Part shown: piece after piece, positions 25,681 through 32,931 of the stretch
Layout of the letters: every line of letters starts with the position of its first letter
How positions within the stretch are numbered: the stretch's first letter is position 1
Assembly (NCBI GenBank): GCA_003168265.1
Contig: PMSV01000024.1
Span: forward strand, 124,001 to 188,000
Source of the DNA: Chitinophagaceae bacterium
GTDB taxonomy: Bacteria > Bacteroidota > Bacteroidia > Chitinophagales > Chitinophagaceae
Length of the DNA stretch: 64,000 nucleotides
Direction of reading: 5' to 3'
Notes under the pieces: generated by a model
Database searches by the model: none
The model's input: the letters and a program-made list of their open reading frames with translations, nothing else
What the model was told of the DNA's origin: nothing
Position numbers and translations under genes: made by a program

Positions 25681-25938
25681 ATTAAATCATTAAGTATCTC
25701 AAAAAATCCTAAACTATGGTGAAATCCCCTATCTTATATCAAAGAGCATACCATAGCAAAAAAGACCCTATAGCTGCTCAAAAGAAAGATTTAAGAGCAA
25801 TTATTTCTACACAACAAGAGCAGTGTAGCATAATTTCAGCTATTATATTTTTCCCGGCTTCATCACCGGTCCTTTAGAGGAACATTTTTCTTTGCATTAA
25901 GGAAAGGCTGATTCTATCCTATTTTTCGGAATATTCAA
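25681..25938. other. Intergenic region upstream of the OmpA-like gene
   Basis: AT-rich stretch with a 6-bp hairpin CTACAC/GTGTAG (about 25807-25828) and no T-run. No clear promoter box was seen. Confidence 0.3.
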
Positions 25939-26208
25939 TTATAATCTTCTCCGGAAAAATTGTACAATTAAATAGCCTATAAACGCAAAGATGATAGCAA
26001 TAGTGAAATTGTTGAATGTAAAAATATCAGCAATGGCCCAACGAAGACCCATTTTCCTTCCCATTCCTGAACGTTCAAATTCACCCATCAGAAGATTTGA
26101 ATAAAAGAGAAAAATTATAAATCCTATTTCAGTAACCGCTCTCCAGAAAGGAGTCAATTTTTTCCGTCTCTTGATTTTACGCGGCTCAATTGGGATGGGC
26201 GTTTTCAT
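25939..26208 (-). CDS. Small two-span membrane protein
   Basis: An 89-residue protein starting MKTPIPIEPRKIKRRKK (ATG at 26208; the frame is open up to 26235 but the later start gives a better N-terminus). A basic cytoplasmic end is followed by two hydrophobic helices (about 31-42 with FIIFLFYSNLL, and about 64-84 with FTIAIIFAFIGYLIVQFF) and a final FFRRRL. The charge pattern predicts both ends in the cytoplasm. No family recognised, and no function can be proposed. Confidence 0.6.
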   Translation of the reverse strand: MKTPIPIEPRKIKRRKKLTPFWRAVTEIGFIIFLFYSNLLMGEFERSGMGRKMGLRWAIADIFTFNNFTIAIIFAFIGYLIVQFFRRRL

Positions 26209-26573
26209 GTTTTCAAAGCTAAAAAAAAAATGCAAAAACCTATCTGCCAGATCTCACCAAGACGCGGGATCGGGCAAGGCTCTATATTGACCTGCTAACA
26301 ATATGGCCTGCCGAAGCTGCAGACTTCATCTATCGGAATTTAATTTGAAAGAATGCCTGATGAACAGTTGGATGAGATGATAAATAAAATTATCAAGGCC
26401 TATGAAAAAAGTGCCGCATAGAAAAGCGAAGATCCGTTTGAGCGCATAGATAAGCTGAAATTTGAGAACAGTACAAAAATGCCAACCAACACTCTCAGTT
26501 TCGGAACAAATCAACACTAAAACTACTTAAAACGCATAACCTATATTTGGGGATGATGATAGAAGTTATCGGG
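26209..26573. other. Intergenic region with a broken short frame
   Basis: About 365 bases without a supported gene. On the plus strand a short frame from an ATG at 26353 (MPDEQLDEMINKIIKAYEKS) meets a TAG after 22 codons and continues in frame for 33 further codons. It could be a decayed small gene, but the evidence is too thin to call one. Confidence 0.3.
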
Positions 26574-27374
26574 TTATTGCCGATAGTTTATGACCCTTTT
26601 CGCCATTTTAGTGGGTTTACCTTTATCATTAAATGTTGTTTGTTGGGTCCAGTTACCATTACTATCCGATCCAGCGTAAGTATATGTGGTAATTGTATTT
26701 TTAGTAGAATCCTTCTTAGTTTTTGCATCGAGGGTTACAGTGGTTTCATCCATCTTTATGATATCCTTTTTATCATTTAATGTTTGCTTGCCGGAGTAGG
26801 TTATCTTTCCAACACTGTCCTTTGTGATGTTTCCAATATAATAAATGCTGTCGAAATCGCTTAGAAAAGACATTTTCAGGGTACTGTCAAGGTGATGTTG
26901 TTTACCGCCGACAATCTCTCCAAATTTATTTGTAATTAAATCATCATAATAAGAATCCATCTTGCCTGTGGAATCGTATGATTTTGCAAAGCTATATTTT
27001 CCAAGGCTGTCACATTCGATCGTTAAAGAGGATTTCTTTACGTTGTTCGCCCCTGTGGTTTGCACAGCTATTACATAGCCATTTCCATTACGCTGCAAAG
27101 TGGTTTGAGATTTAATGCTGTCTTTACCGTTCATATCAACATTGGAAACAGTATAGCCCGTGCTATCAAACTTCTCTATATACTTATCATCGAGCGGGCC
27201 AGTTTTTCCGGTACTGTCAATAAGATAGGTGTCAATTTCGACTTGTGCGACATTTCCTTTCAGGTTTTCAACTGCAACGTCACTCACCGGTTTGGAGATG
27301 GTTGAAGAAGGTTGTTTTTGGTTGCAGGAAATTATCAGGAAACATGTGCCTGCGATGAATAGAGTTGTGCGCAT
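26574..27374 (-). CDS. Putative lipoprotein with repeated beta strands
   Basis: A 266-residue lipoprotein from the ATG at 27374 (MRTTLFIAGTCFLIISC, cysteine 17 as lipid site). The mature part is made of repeated short units around DSxGK (for example DSTGKTG, DSLGKYS, DSTGKMD, DSVGKIT) and NGNWTQQTTFNDKGKPTKM, resembling the YD/RHS-like repeats seen in Bacteroidota surface proteins that report on conversation-like text fields; they give a beta-rich elongated fold. It is monocistronic. Function unknown. Confidence 0.65.
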   Translation of the reverse strand: MRTTLFIAGTCFLIISCNQKQPSSTISKPVSDVAVENLKGNVAQVEIDTYLIDSTGKTGPLDDKYIEKFDSTGYTVSNVDMNGKDSIKSQTTLQRNGNGYVIAVQTTGANNVKKSSLTIECDSLGKYSFAKSYDSTGKMDSYYDDLITNKFGEIVGGKQHHLDSTLKMSFLSDFDSIYYIGNITKDSVGKITYSGKQTLNDKKDIIKMDETTVTLDAKTKKDSTKNTITTYTYAGSDSNGNWTQQTTFNDKGKPTKMAKRVINYRQ

Positions 27375-27614
27375 AATTGTAAGATTTATTAAGAATGTCA
27401 ATTTTATTTTCCAGGGAATAATTAGAGAATGGCGGCAGAGGAATTCAGAAGGTAATGCATATTATTGAACTGACCTATTTTTTTTGGTAACGGTCCGGCA
27501 CCCTAGTACTTTGCCGTTAACGGGAATAAAGTATGCCAATTTTCCTACCATAAAGATACACCGGGGTGAGTTTGATTATTAGATTCAAGAGCAAACCATA
27601 GCAGGTATGCTGTC
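27375..27614. other. Intergenic region
   Basis: AT-rich spacer between the lipoprotein gene and the tRNA-like RNA unit. One inverted repeat TAACGG/CCGTTA (about 27489-27516, 22-base loop) was seen; nothing else stands out. Confidence 0.3.
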
Positions 27615-27650
27615 CCAAAAACAAAAATGCCCTCCACTAACTGAAGGGCA
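27615..27650 (-). terminator. Intrinsic terminator downstream of the tRNA-like RNA
   Basis: On the minus strand TGCCCT (27650-27645) pairs with AGGGCA (27633-27628), followed by TTTTTGTTTTT (27627-27617). It is about 125 bases beyond the tRNA-like 3' end and no minus-strand protein gene lies between it and the RNA, so it is the likely end of that transcript. Confidence 0.65.
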
Positions 27651-27731
27651 AGCAAATAAGAAAACGACACACATGAGAAGGTTTTTGAAGCAAATCGGCC
27701 AATTATTTAGCCAACCAATGACTTCAATTCT

Positions 27732-27763
27732 TTCATAATAAATTGATTAACAATTATTATGAA
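27732..27763. repeat. Long AT-only inverted repeat
   Basis: TTCATAATAAATTG pairs with CAATTATTATGAA across a 5-base loop, 13 bp with one bulged A. It lies just beyond the 3' end of the tRNA-like RNA and inside the predicted transcript, so it may be a processing signal or a weak second terminator. Confidence 0.5.
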
Positions 27764-27774
27764 GATTTTGTAAG

Positions 27775-27948
27775 CTGTAGAGGGAGGACTCGAACCTCCA
27801 CGGAGCGGTTAGCCGTAGCGCAATGTTGTGGTGGTCAACCCCAGTCGACCCCGCTTTTAAGGCGGGACCGGCATTACACTATATTTATCCCGTTATCTCC
27901 ACCCCCGAGACAAGAGGGCATGTCTGCCAAGATTTCATCACTCCACAG
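27775..27948 (-). ncRNA. tRNA-like RNA with an oversized variable arm (174 nt)
   Basis: Read from 27948 to 27775, the RNA has all parts of a class II tRNA: a 7-bp acceptor stem (TGTGGAG with CTCTACA, one G-T pair; an eighth pair is possible), U8, a Leu-like D-arm (ATG AAATCTTGGCAGA CAT with the GG pair), a 5-bp anticodon-like arm CCCTC-TTGTCTC-GGGGG (anticodon position GTC), and a canonical T-arm GGAGG-TTCGAGT-CCTCC. Between anticodon and T arms there are 101 nt instead of the usual 4-20, closed by TGGAG/CTCCG and holding further hairpins. One of these, CCCGC-CTTAAAA-GCGGG, looks like a Leu(UAA) anticodon arm. No CCA is encoded. Alternatives: a degenerate tRNA fusion, a YrlA-type tRNA mimic, or a tRNA with an unusual insertion. 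Boundaries follow the acceptor stem. Confidence 0.6.
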
Positions 27949-28090
27949 TGTTGTATCAATGAGCTTTGTAATGCAATATTAAAGAAAAGACGGCTATTTC
28001 TATAGTATTTTCAATAAAAATTTTGAATATTTAGAAAAATTCCAAATATTTGCCGTGTATTATAGATTGTTTTTAATAACTGACTGCTGA

Positions 28091-28561
28091 ATGGCTACTA
28101 AATTGAATCTCGACAAATTGGATCTGCAGATCATCCATGAGATGATGGAGAATGCCGAAATCTCCTATGCCGATCTAGGCAAGAAACTCTTCGTTTCAGG
28201 AGGCACCATACACGTACGAATCAAGAAATTGCAAGAGCTGAAGATCGTTAAAGGCACAAGGTTAAGCGTTGATGTGAAACAACTTGGCTACGACGTCATT
28301 GCTTTCATCGGCATCTACCTGGAAAAGAGCTCACTCTATGACGCGGTTGCAAAGGAATTGCGCAGGATTCCCGAGATCATCCGGCTCAATTACACGACGG
28401 GCAATTATTCCATGTTTGCGGAGATAGTCTGCAAGGACATCAATCAGCTCCGTTATGTCTTGCACGATGAACTCCAGAAAATAAAGGGTATCGAACGCAC
28501 GGAAACCTTTATCTCCCTTGAGGAAAGCTTTAACCGCAATGTCCAGGTTTACAAGGAGTGA
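28091..28561 (+). CDS. Lrp/AsnC-family transcription regulator
   Basis: A 156-residue regulator with an N-terminal helix-turn-helix (LDLQIIHEMMENAEISYADL, recognition helix about 35-50 with SGGTIHVRIKKL) and a C-terminal ligand-binding RAM/AsnC domain (about 70-150, ending RTETFISLEES). Such proteins bind amino acids and form octamers that bend DNA. A typical target cannot be read. It is divergent from the tRNA-like RNA, sharing an AT-rich upstream region of about 140 bases, and ends 4 bases before the convergent glycosyltransferase. Confidence 0.93.
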   Translation: MATKLNLDKLDLQIIHEMMENAEISYADLGKKLFVSGGTIHVRIKKLQELKIVKGTRLSVDVKQLGYDVIAFIGIYLEKSSLYDAVAKELRRIPEIIRLNYTTGNYSMFAEIVCKDINQLRYVLHDELQKIKGIERTETFISLEESFNRNVQVYKE

Positions 28562-28564
28562 TCT

Positions 28565-29695
28565 CTATTTGCCGATTTTTCTTCCCTTCCAGTTGTAAGA
28601 TCCGAATTTTCCAAGCCAGCCTGCCGCGATCATATATAGAATATGCAGCGGTTGAAGCCAGGGAAAGTACCGCATTAAATGTTCCTGTCCGAAGAATCGG
28701 GCGGATGCCCGCACAAAAGGATATTCAACCATTATTTTCATTAATAAAAGGAAAGCAAACCAGGCTAATGCGAAAGGCTGCCAAATTGCGAAAACCAGGA
28801 TGACCGGAAACTGAAGGTTGACCAGGTAAACAAGGAACAAGGACCAGAAAATCCGTCTGTCATCGTATTGATCAGCCTTGCTTGCCCAGCGTATTCGCTG
28901 ATTCAGGAATGACTTCCAGCTTTGTTCTGCCTGGGTGCTGATGATCGCCTTCCTGCTCTTCAGGTAAAAGACCAGGTCAGGGTATTTCTTAAAAATCTTG
29001 TGCATGAGCAGCATATCATCCCCGCTTGGGATACTGTCAATTCCCCTGTACCCGTCGACTTCCTCAAAAGTCTTTTTTTCATAGGCCAGATTAGCCCCGT
29101 TGCACATGGTATGAAATTTCCTATACACCGAAGCCCCTGTAACCCCTTGAAGCGTAATGAAGTCCAGTGTTTGGAAGATGGAAACCAGGCTGGTGCCTCC
29201 TATGATCTTAACAGGAGCGGCAATGAATTTAGCGCCAGTTTTTTTTTGAAATATTGCCAGCGTTATTAGCCAATCCGGCTGGGGAATACAATCGGCGTCC
29301 GTAGTCACGATCCAGTCTCCCCGGGCGGACCCGATCCCCGTTTCGATTCCAAGTTTTTTAAAAGACTTCGATTTTGAATCCTGCGGTAAACGGATGCAAG
29401 AGAGCTTCATATCTCCTGCCGGAAAATCTTTTACCAATTCAAAAGTCCCATCTGTGGAATGATCATCGACCACAATGACTTCATATGACTGATAGGATTG
29501 AGACTTTAGTGCATCTAAGAGTTGCGGAAGGTTATGCTCTTCATTACGTGCAGGAATAATGACCGAGATAAATAGATTTTCCATGTGGCCATCTTCTTCG
29601 AAGATGGGAATCTCCATCCATGCTCTTTTGTAGTAGAAGATAAGCATGGCATAGATCAGGAAGATCAAAGCTGTCAATACATAGATGAGAATCAT
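28565..29695 (-). CDS. Membrane-bound family 2 glycosyltransferase
   Basis: A 376-residue GT-A glycosyltransferase. An N-terminal span (about 4-22) precedes the catalytic domain: FISVIIPARNEEHNLPQLL, VDDHSTDGTFELV, the metal site TTDADC (DAD), and QRIRW near residue 255, the QxxRW of chain-extending or multi-product GT2 enzymes. Three or four spans follow (about 280-365). ATG 29695 is preferred over an earlier TTG because the preceding hydrolase ends at 29706. It probably acts on a lipid- or envelope-linked sugar; donor and acceptor are unknown. Co-transcribed with the alpha/beta hydrolase gene. Confidence 0.9.
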   Translation of the reverse strand: MILIYVLTALIFLIYAMLIFYYKRAWMEIPIFEEDGHMENLFISVIIPARNEEHNLPQLLDALKSQSYQSYEVIVVDDHSTDGTFELVKDFPAGDMKLSCIRLPQDSKSKSFKKLGIETGIGSARGDWIVTTDADCIPQPDWLITLAIFQKKTGAKFIAAPVKIIGGTSLVSIFQTLDFITLQGVTGASVYRKFHTMCNGANLAYEKKTFEEVDGYRGIDSIPSGDDMLLMHKIFKKYPDLVFYLKSRKAIISTQAEQSWKSFLNQRIRWASKADQYDDRRIFWSLFLVYLVNLQFPVILVFAIWQPFALAWFAFLLLMKIMVEYPFVRASARFFGQEHLMRYFPWLQPLHILYMIAAGWLGKFGSYNWKGRKIGK

Positions 29696-29705
29696 CCGTT
29701 CCGGG

Positions 29706-30521
29706 CTAATATTTAAGCAAAGAAACGATCCCTTCCGCATTTTCCGGCACCAGCAGCAAATGACCGGATGACAGGACTTTTATTTCACCGAAAGACTCGA
29801 GTCCTTTGATAAAGCGGATCCCTCTTTCAAAACGGATCACCCGGTCATGCTCTCCATATAAAAACCGGATCGGGATCTTATGGCTCTTGATCAGGGCCTT
29901 GATTTGCCTCAAGCGAGGCCTGAATCTTCGCATGGTGGTCCATCTTTCATAAAGTTCTTTTCTCACTCCCTTATCGTGAACATAAAAGGAAATAAACTTA
30001 TAGATGCTCCTATTTACCAACTTTAACCGGTTCAATAACCTGAGTATGCCCAAAACCGGCGAAGGCCTTTCCAATGCTTCTTCGAATATCCTATTTCCAA
30101 ACCAGGTCTGGGTTACAAACCAATACCAGAAATTCAGCCTCATGCCATCGGGCGCGATCAATACCAACCTGCTTATTTTTTTGGGCAGGGTTTCCACCAG
30201 GCTCAGGGCCACCCGACCTCCCATACTAAAGCCGATCAAACTCAGGTCCTGAAATTCAAGCGACTGCTCTTTACAGATCATCAAAAGTATTTGCACCAGG
30301 TCAGTAATCGAAAAAAGCAGTCCTTCCTTCCAACTCGTTCCTCCATGAAAGGGGAAATCCAGGGCAATGAGGGAAAATTCGGGTTCGATAGCTTTATTGA
30401 GAAAGGCAAAGGAAAGACCCGACTGCGAATATCCATGGAAACAGAGCAGGGTCTTTGGCCCTGAGCCCATCCGGTAATACCGGACGCTTGAAGCACGATA
30501 TATCAGATCGAAGGATTTCAA
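29706..30521 (-). CDS. Alpha/beta hydrolase
   Basis: A 271-residue alpha/beta hydrolase: oxyanion loop LLCFHGYSQSG, nucleophile elbow GFSMGG (serine near residue 102), acid strand FLYGEHD and catalytic histidine in SSGHLLLVP near the C-terminus. The start is a TTG at 30521, giving KSFDLIYRASSVRYYRMGSG, the strand pattern normal for this family; an ATG 17 codons later would remove the first strands. It has no signal peptide and is immediately followed by the glycosyltransferase gene (10 bases). Substrate unknown; lipid or ester hydrolysis is likely. Confidence 0.85.
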   Translation of the reverse strand: MKSFDLIYRASSVRYYRMGSGPKTLLCFHGYSQSGLSFAFLNKAIEPEFSLIALDFPFHGGTSWKEGLLFSITDLVQILLMICKEQSLEFQDLSLIGFSMGGRVALSLVETLPKKISRLVLIAPDGMRLNFWYWFVTQTWFGNRIFEEALERPSPVLGILRLLNRLKLVNRSIYKFISFYVHDKGVRKELYERWTTMRRFRPRLRQIKALIKSHKIPIRFLYGEHDRVIRFERGIRFIKGLESFGEIKVLSSGHLLLVPENAEGIVSLLKY

Positions 30522-30580
30522 AATTCTCGTACAAGTCTACACCCAGTTCTACGCTTTGGCAAATAATTTGGACTAAACTA

Positions 30581-30611
30581 TTGGACAATCCGGAAAATAT
30601 CGTTAGGTTTG
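30581..30611 (+). promoter_or_regulatory. Promoter of the MarR/acyl-CoA dehydrogenase unit
   Basis: TTG (30581-30583), 20 bases, then TAGGTTTG (30604-30611): an almost ideal Bacteroidota promoter. The start site should fall near 30616, in the palindrome that follows. Confidence 0.65.
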
Positions 30612-30612
30612 A

Positions 30613-30628
30613 TTAGTTGTTTAACTAA
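30613..30628 (+). promoter_or_regulatory. Palindromic operator at the marR start site
   Basis: TTAGTT-gttt-AACTAA is a perfect 6+6 inverted repeat directly after the -7 box and overlapping the expected transcription start. The position and the MarR gene just downstream fit autorepression by MarR. Size (16 bp) suits the MarR family. Confidence 0.5.
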
Positions 30629-30632
30629 CTAT

Positions 30633-31073
30633 ATGCCAAACAACCAATTCAAAAAGGGAGAATTGTACAGTTTTATTACGGGAAAGGCTTCAACGGCCAT
30701 TGCCCGCAGGTTGCAGAAAAAGTTCAACAACGCCGGGCTCAACCTCACTATCGAACAATGGAGCGTACTCTACCATCTTTGGAAGGAGGATAGAAAGAGT
30801 CAGCAGGAATTGTGCAACGCAACCTACAGGGACAAACCCAGCATCACACGTCTGTTGGACAACCTTGAAAAACTGCAATTGGTCAAAAGGGTGGCTTCCG
30901 AAGATGACCGCCGCATCAATAAGATTTGCCTTACCAAACAGGGCCAGAAACTGCAGGAGCACACAATGAAACTGGCCGAAGAAACCCTGAATGATGCACT
31001 GGAAGGTGTGCCGCCCGACCAGATCGATCTATGCAAGGAGGTCTTGCAAAAAGTTTACGATAACCTAAAATAA
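30633..31073 (+). CDS. MarR-family transcription regulator
   Basis: A 146-residue winged-helix regulator (start ATG 30633; an upstream TTG is in the promoter). The core SVLYHLWKEDRKSQQELCNA, recognition helix KPSITRLLDNLEKLQLV and wing ASEDDRRINKICLTKQG are all MarR. MarR proteins respond to small anions, phenolics or acyl-CoA. It is 9 bases before an acyl-CoA dehydrogenase gene, so a fatty-acyl-CoA-type signal is plausible. A palindrome overlaps its start site, so autoregulation is likely. Confidence 0.93.
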   Translation: MPNNQFKKGELYSFITGKASTAIARRLQKKFNNAGLNLTIEQWSVLYHLWKEDRKSQQELCNATYRDKPSITRLLDNLEKLQLVKRVASEDDRRINKICLTKQGQKLQEHTMKLAEETLNDALEGVPPDQIDLCKEVLQKVYDNLK

Positions 31074-31082
31074 ACTATAAAT

Positions 31083-32876
31083 ATGAGCACTGCCATAGAA
31101 AATAAAACCCTGCTCAAGGGCGGAGAATGGCTGATCAAAGTAAGTTCAGCCACAGAAACCTTTATCCCGGAAGATTTCAATGAAGAGCAACAGATGGTGA
31201 AGGATATGTGCGCTTCCTTTCTCGATGCGGAAGTGTTACCGATCCTCGACCGGATAGATAAACTGGAGACAGGCCTAATGCCTTCCCTGGTCGCTAAAGC
31301 CGGGGAACAGGGTTTATTGGGCACGTCGATTCCGGAAGATCTAGGCGGGCTGGGTAAAGACTTCATTACTTCCACCCTTGTAAGTGAGGGGCTTGGAGGC
31401 GGCTTTTCCTTTTCCGTTGCCGTATCGGCGCATACCGGGATCGGTACCCTGCCCATCCTTTATTTCGGCACTCCCGAACAAAAACAAAAATACATTCCCA
31501 AGCTGGCGAGCGGGGAATGGAAGGGAGCCTATGGTTTAACGGAACCCAATAGCGGCAGCGATGCCCTGGGAGCCAAGACCAGCGCTAAACTCTCAGAGGA
31601 TGGAAAATATTATTTACTGAACGGACAGAAATGCTGGATCACCAATGGCGGTTTTGCCGATGTATATACCGTATTTGCCAAAATCGATGGCGATAAATTT
31701 TCGGCTTTCATTGTGGAAAGAGGTTTTGAAGGCTTCACACAGGGGCCGGAGGAACATAAAATGGGCATCAAAGGATCTTCTACCGTACAGCTTTATTTTC
31801 AGGATTGCAAGGTCCCTGTTGCAAACCTCCTCGGTCAAGCAGGCAAAGGCCATATCATAGCATTCAACATACTAAATATCGGGAGGCTCAAATTATGCGC
31901 AGCCACCCTGGGGGGAGCCAAAAGGGCGACTTCCATATCCATTCAATACGCCATTACCCGGGAACAGTTCAAGACATCCATTTCCAATTTCGGCGCAATA
32001 AAGAACAAAATTGCCGATATGGCCATAGCTATTTGGGTATCCGAAACTGCGCTCTATCGAGTGGCAAAATGGATCGATGAAAAGGAAATCGAACTGCAGC
32101 AATCTGGCAAACCCTTCAATGAGGCGCTTTTGGGCGCTGCTGAAGAATATGCTATCGAATGTGCTATTTTAAAGGTCTTTGGCTCGGAAACCCTGGACCT
32201 CGTAGTGGACGAAGGAGTGCAGATCCATGGAGGCAATGGGTTCAGCGATGAATATGTCATTTCGAGGGCCTACCGCGATTCACGTATCAACCGGATCTAT
32301 GAAGGCACCAATGAGATCAATCGCCTGCTCACCGTTGATATGGTAATAAAGCGGGCCATGAAAGGTAAACTGGACCTGATGGGGCCTGCTATGGCTGTAT
32401 CCAAAGAGTTAATGAGCATTCCGGATTTCGGAAGCGAGGACAATGGACCCTTCGATGCCGAGAAGAAGCTGATACTGAATTTCAAGAAATCTATCCTCAT
32501 GGTGGCAGGAGCAGCAGTACAGAAACTGATGAATAAATTGGAAAGCGAACAGGAAATCCTCATGCAAATCGCAAATATGGCCATCGAAACCTTCCATGCC
32601 GAAAGCGCTTTACTCAGAGCTATAAAACTTTCTGAAATCCGCGGCTCAGAAGCCTGCGCCTTTGAATTGGATATCATGCGCACCTATCTCTATGATGCGG
32701 CAGACCACATCAATAAATTCGGAAAAGACGCAATCAATGCTTTTGCGGGCGGGGATGAGCAAAGAATGATGCTTTTAGGGCTGAAGCGTTTCGCGAAGGC
32801 CGATCCATTTAATTCCAAAGCTGCAAAAAGAAGGATTGCAGATAAACTGATCGGGGAGAATAAATATCCTCTATAA
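31083..32876 (+). CDS. Acyl-CoA dehydrogenase, very-long-chain (ACADVL/ACAD9-like) type
   Basis: A 597-residue flavoprotein that oxidises acyl-CoA to trans-2-enoyl-CoA, passing electrons to ETF. It is longer than the usual 380-residue enzymes, with a C-terminal extra domain of about 170 residues (from about 430), as in VLCAD. Segments: AYGLTEPNSGSDALGAKT (FAD/substrate), NGQKCWITNGGFADVYTVFA, QIHGGNGF and RIYEGTNEINR, which has the catalytic glutamate of the VLCAD type. No signal sequence; cytoplasmic. It is co-transcribed with marR (9 bases) and followed by a strong terminator. Chain-length preference is inferred from the fold. Confidence 0.95.
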   Translation: MSTAIENKTLLKGGEWLIKVSSATETFIPEDFNEEQQMVKDMCASFLDAEVLPILDRIDKLETGLMPSLVAKAGEQGLLGTSIPEDLGGLGKDFITSTLVSEGLGGGFSFSVAVSAHTGIGTLPILYFGTPEQKQKYIPKLASGEWKGAYGLTEPNSGSDALGAKTSAKLSEDGKYYLLNGQKCWITNGGFADVYTVFAKIDGDKFSAFIVERGFEGFTQGPEEHKMGIKGSSTVQLYFQDCKVPVANLLGQAGKGHIIAFNILNIGRLKLCAATLGGAKRATSISIQYAITREQFKTSISNFGAIKNKIADMAIAIWVSETALYRVAKWIDEKEIELQQSGKPFNEALLGAAEEYAIECAILKVFGSETLDLVVDEGVQIHGGNGFSDEYVISRAYRDSRINRIYEGTNEINRLLTVDMVIKRAMKGKLDLMGPAMAVSKELMSIPDFGSEDNGPFDAEKKLILNFKKSILMVAGAAVQKLMNKLESEQEILMQIANMAIETFHAESALLRAIKLSEIRGSEACAFELDIMRTYLYDAADHINKFGKDAINAFAGGDEQRMMLLGLKRFAKADPFNSKAAKRRIADKLIGENKYPL

Positions 32877-32896
32877 CAGGACTTCTACATTAAGAT

Positions 32897-32931
32897 AGGC
32901 CGGCCCCTGATCGAAGTCGGCCTCCCTTTTT
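32897..32931 (+). terminator. Intrinsic terminator of the acyl-CoA dehydrogenase gene
   Basis: AGGCCG (32897-32902) pairs with CGGCCT (32918-32923), then CCC and five T residues. It lies in the 53 bases between two convergent genes and overlaps the stop codon of the next one by one or two bases. Confidence 0.75.

Noticed and set aside
26326-26517. Minus-strand frame of 63 codons
   Set aside because: Reverse complement of an AT-rich spacer; no start context or family features.
26353-26520. Plus-strand frame MPDEQLDEMINK... interrupted by TAG and continuing in frame
   Set aside because: Only 22 codons before the stop and 33 after it, with no recognisable family, promoter or partner; it could be chance, so no pseudogene was called.
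27728-27950. tmRNA as an explanation for the tRNA-like RNA
   Set aside because: tmRNA lacks a D-arm and anticodon arm and has a tag-coding part of more than 200 nt; this RNA has both arms and only a 101-nt insert.
27743-28005. Open frames crossing the tRNA-like region (containing GRTRTSTERL)
   Set aside because: This is the usual false protein produced by translating the complement of a tRNA T-arm; the RNA explains the sequence.
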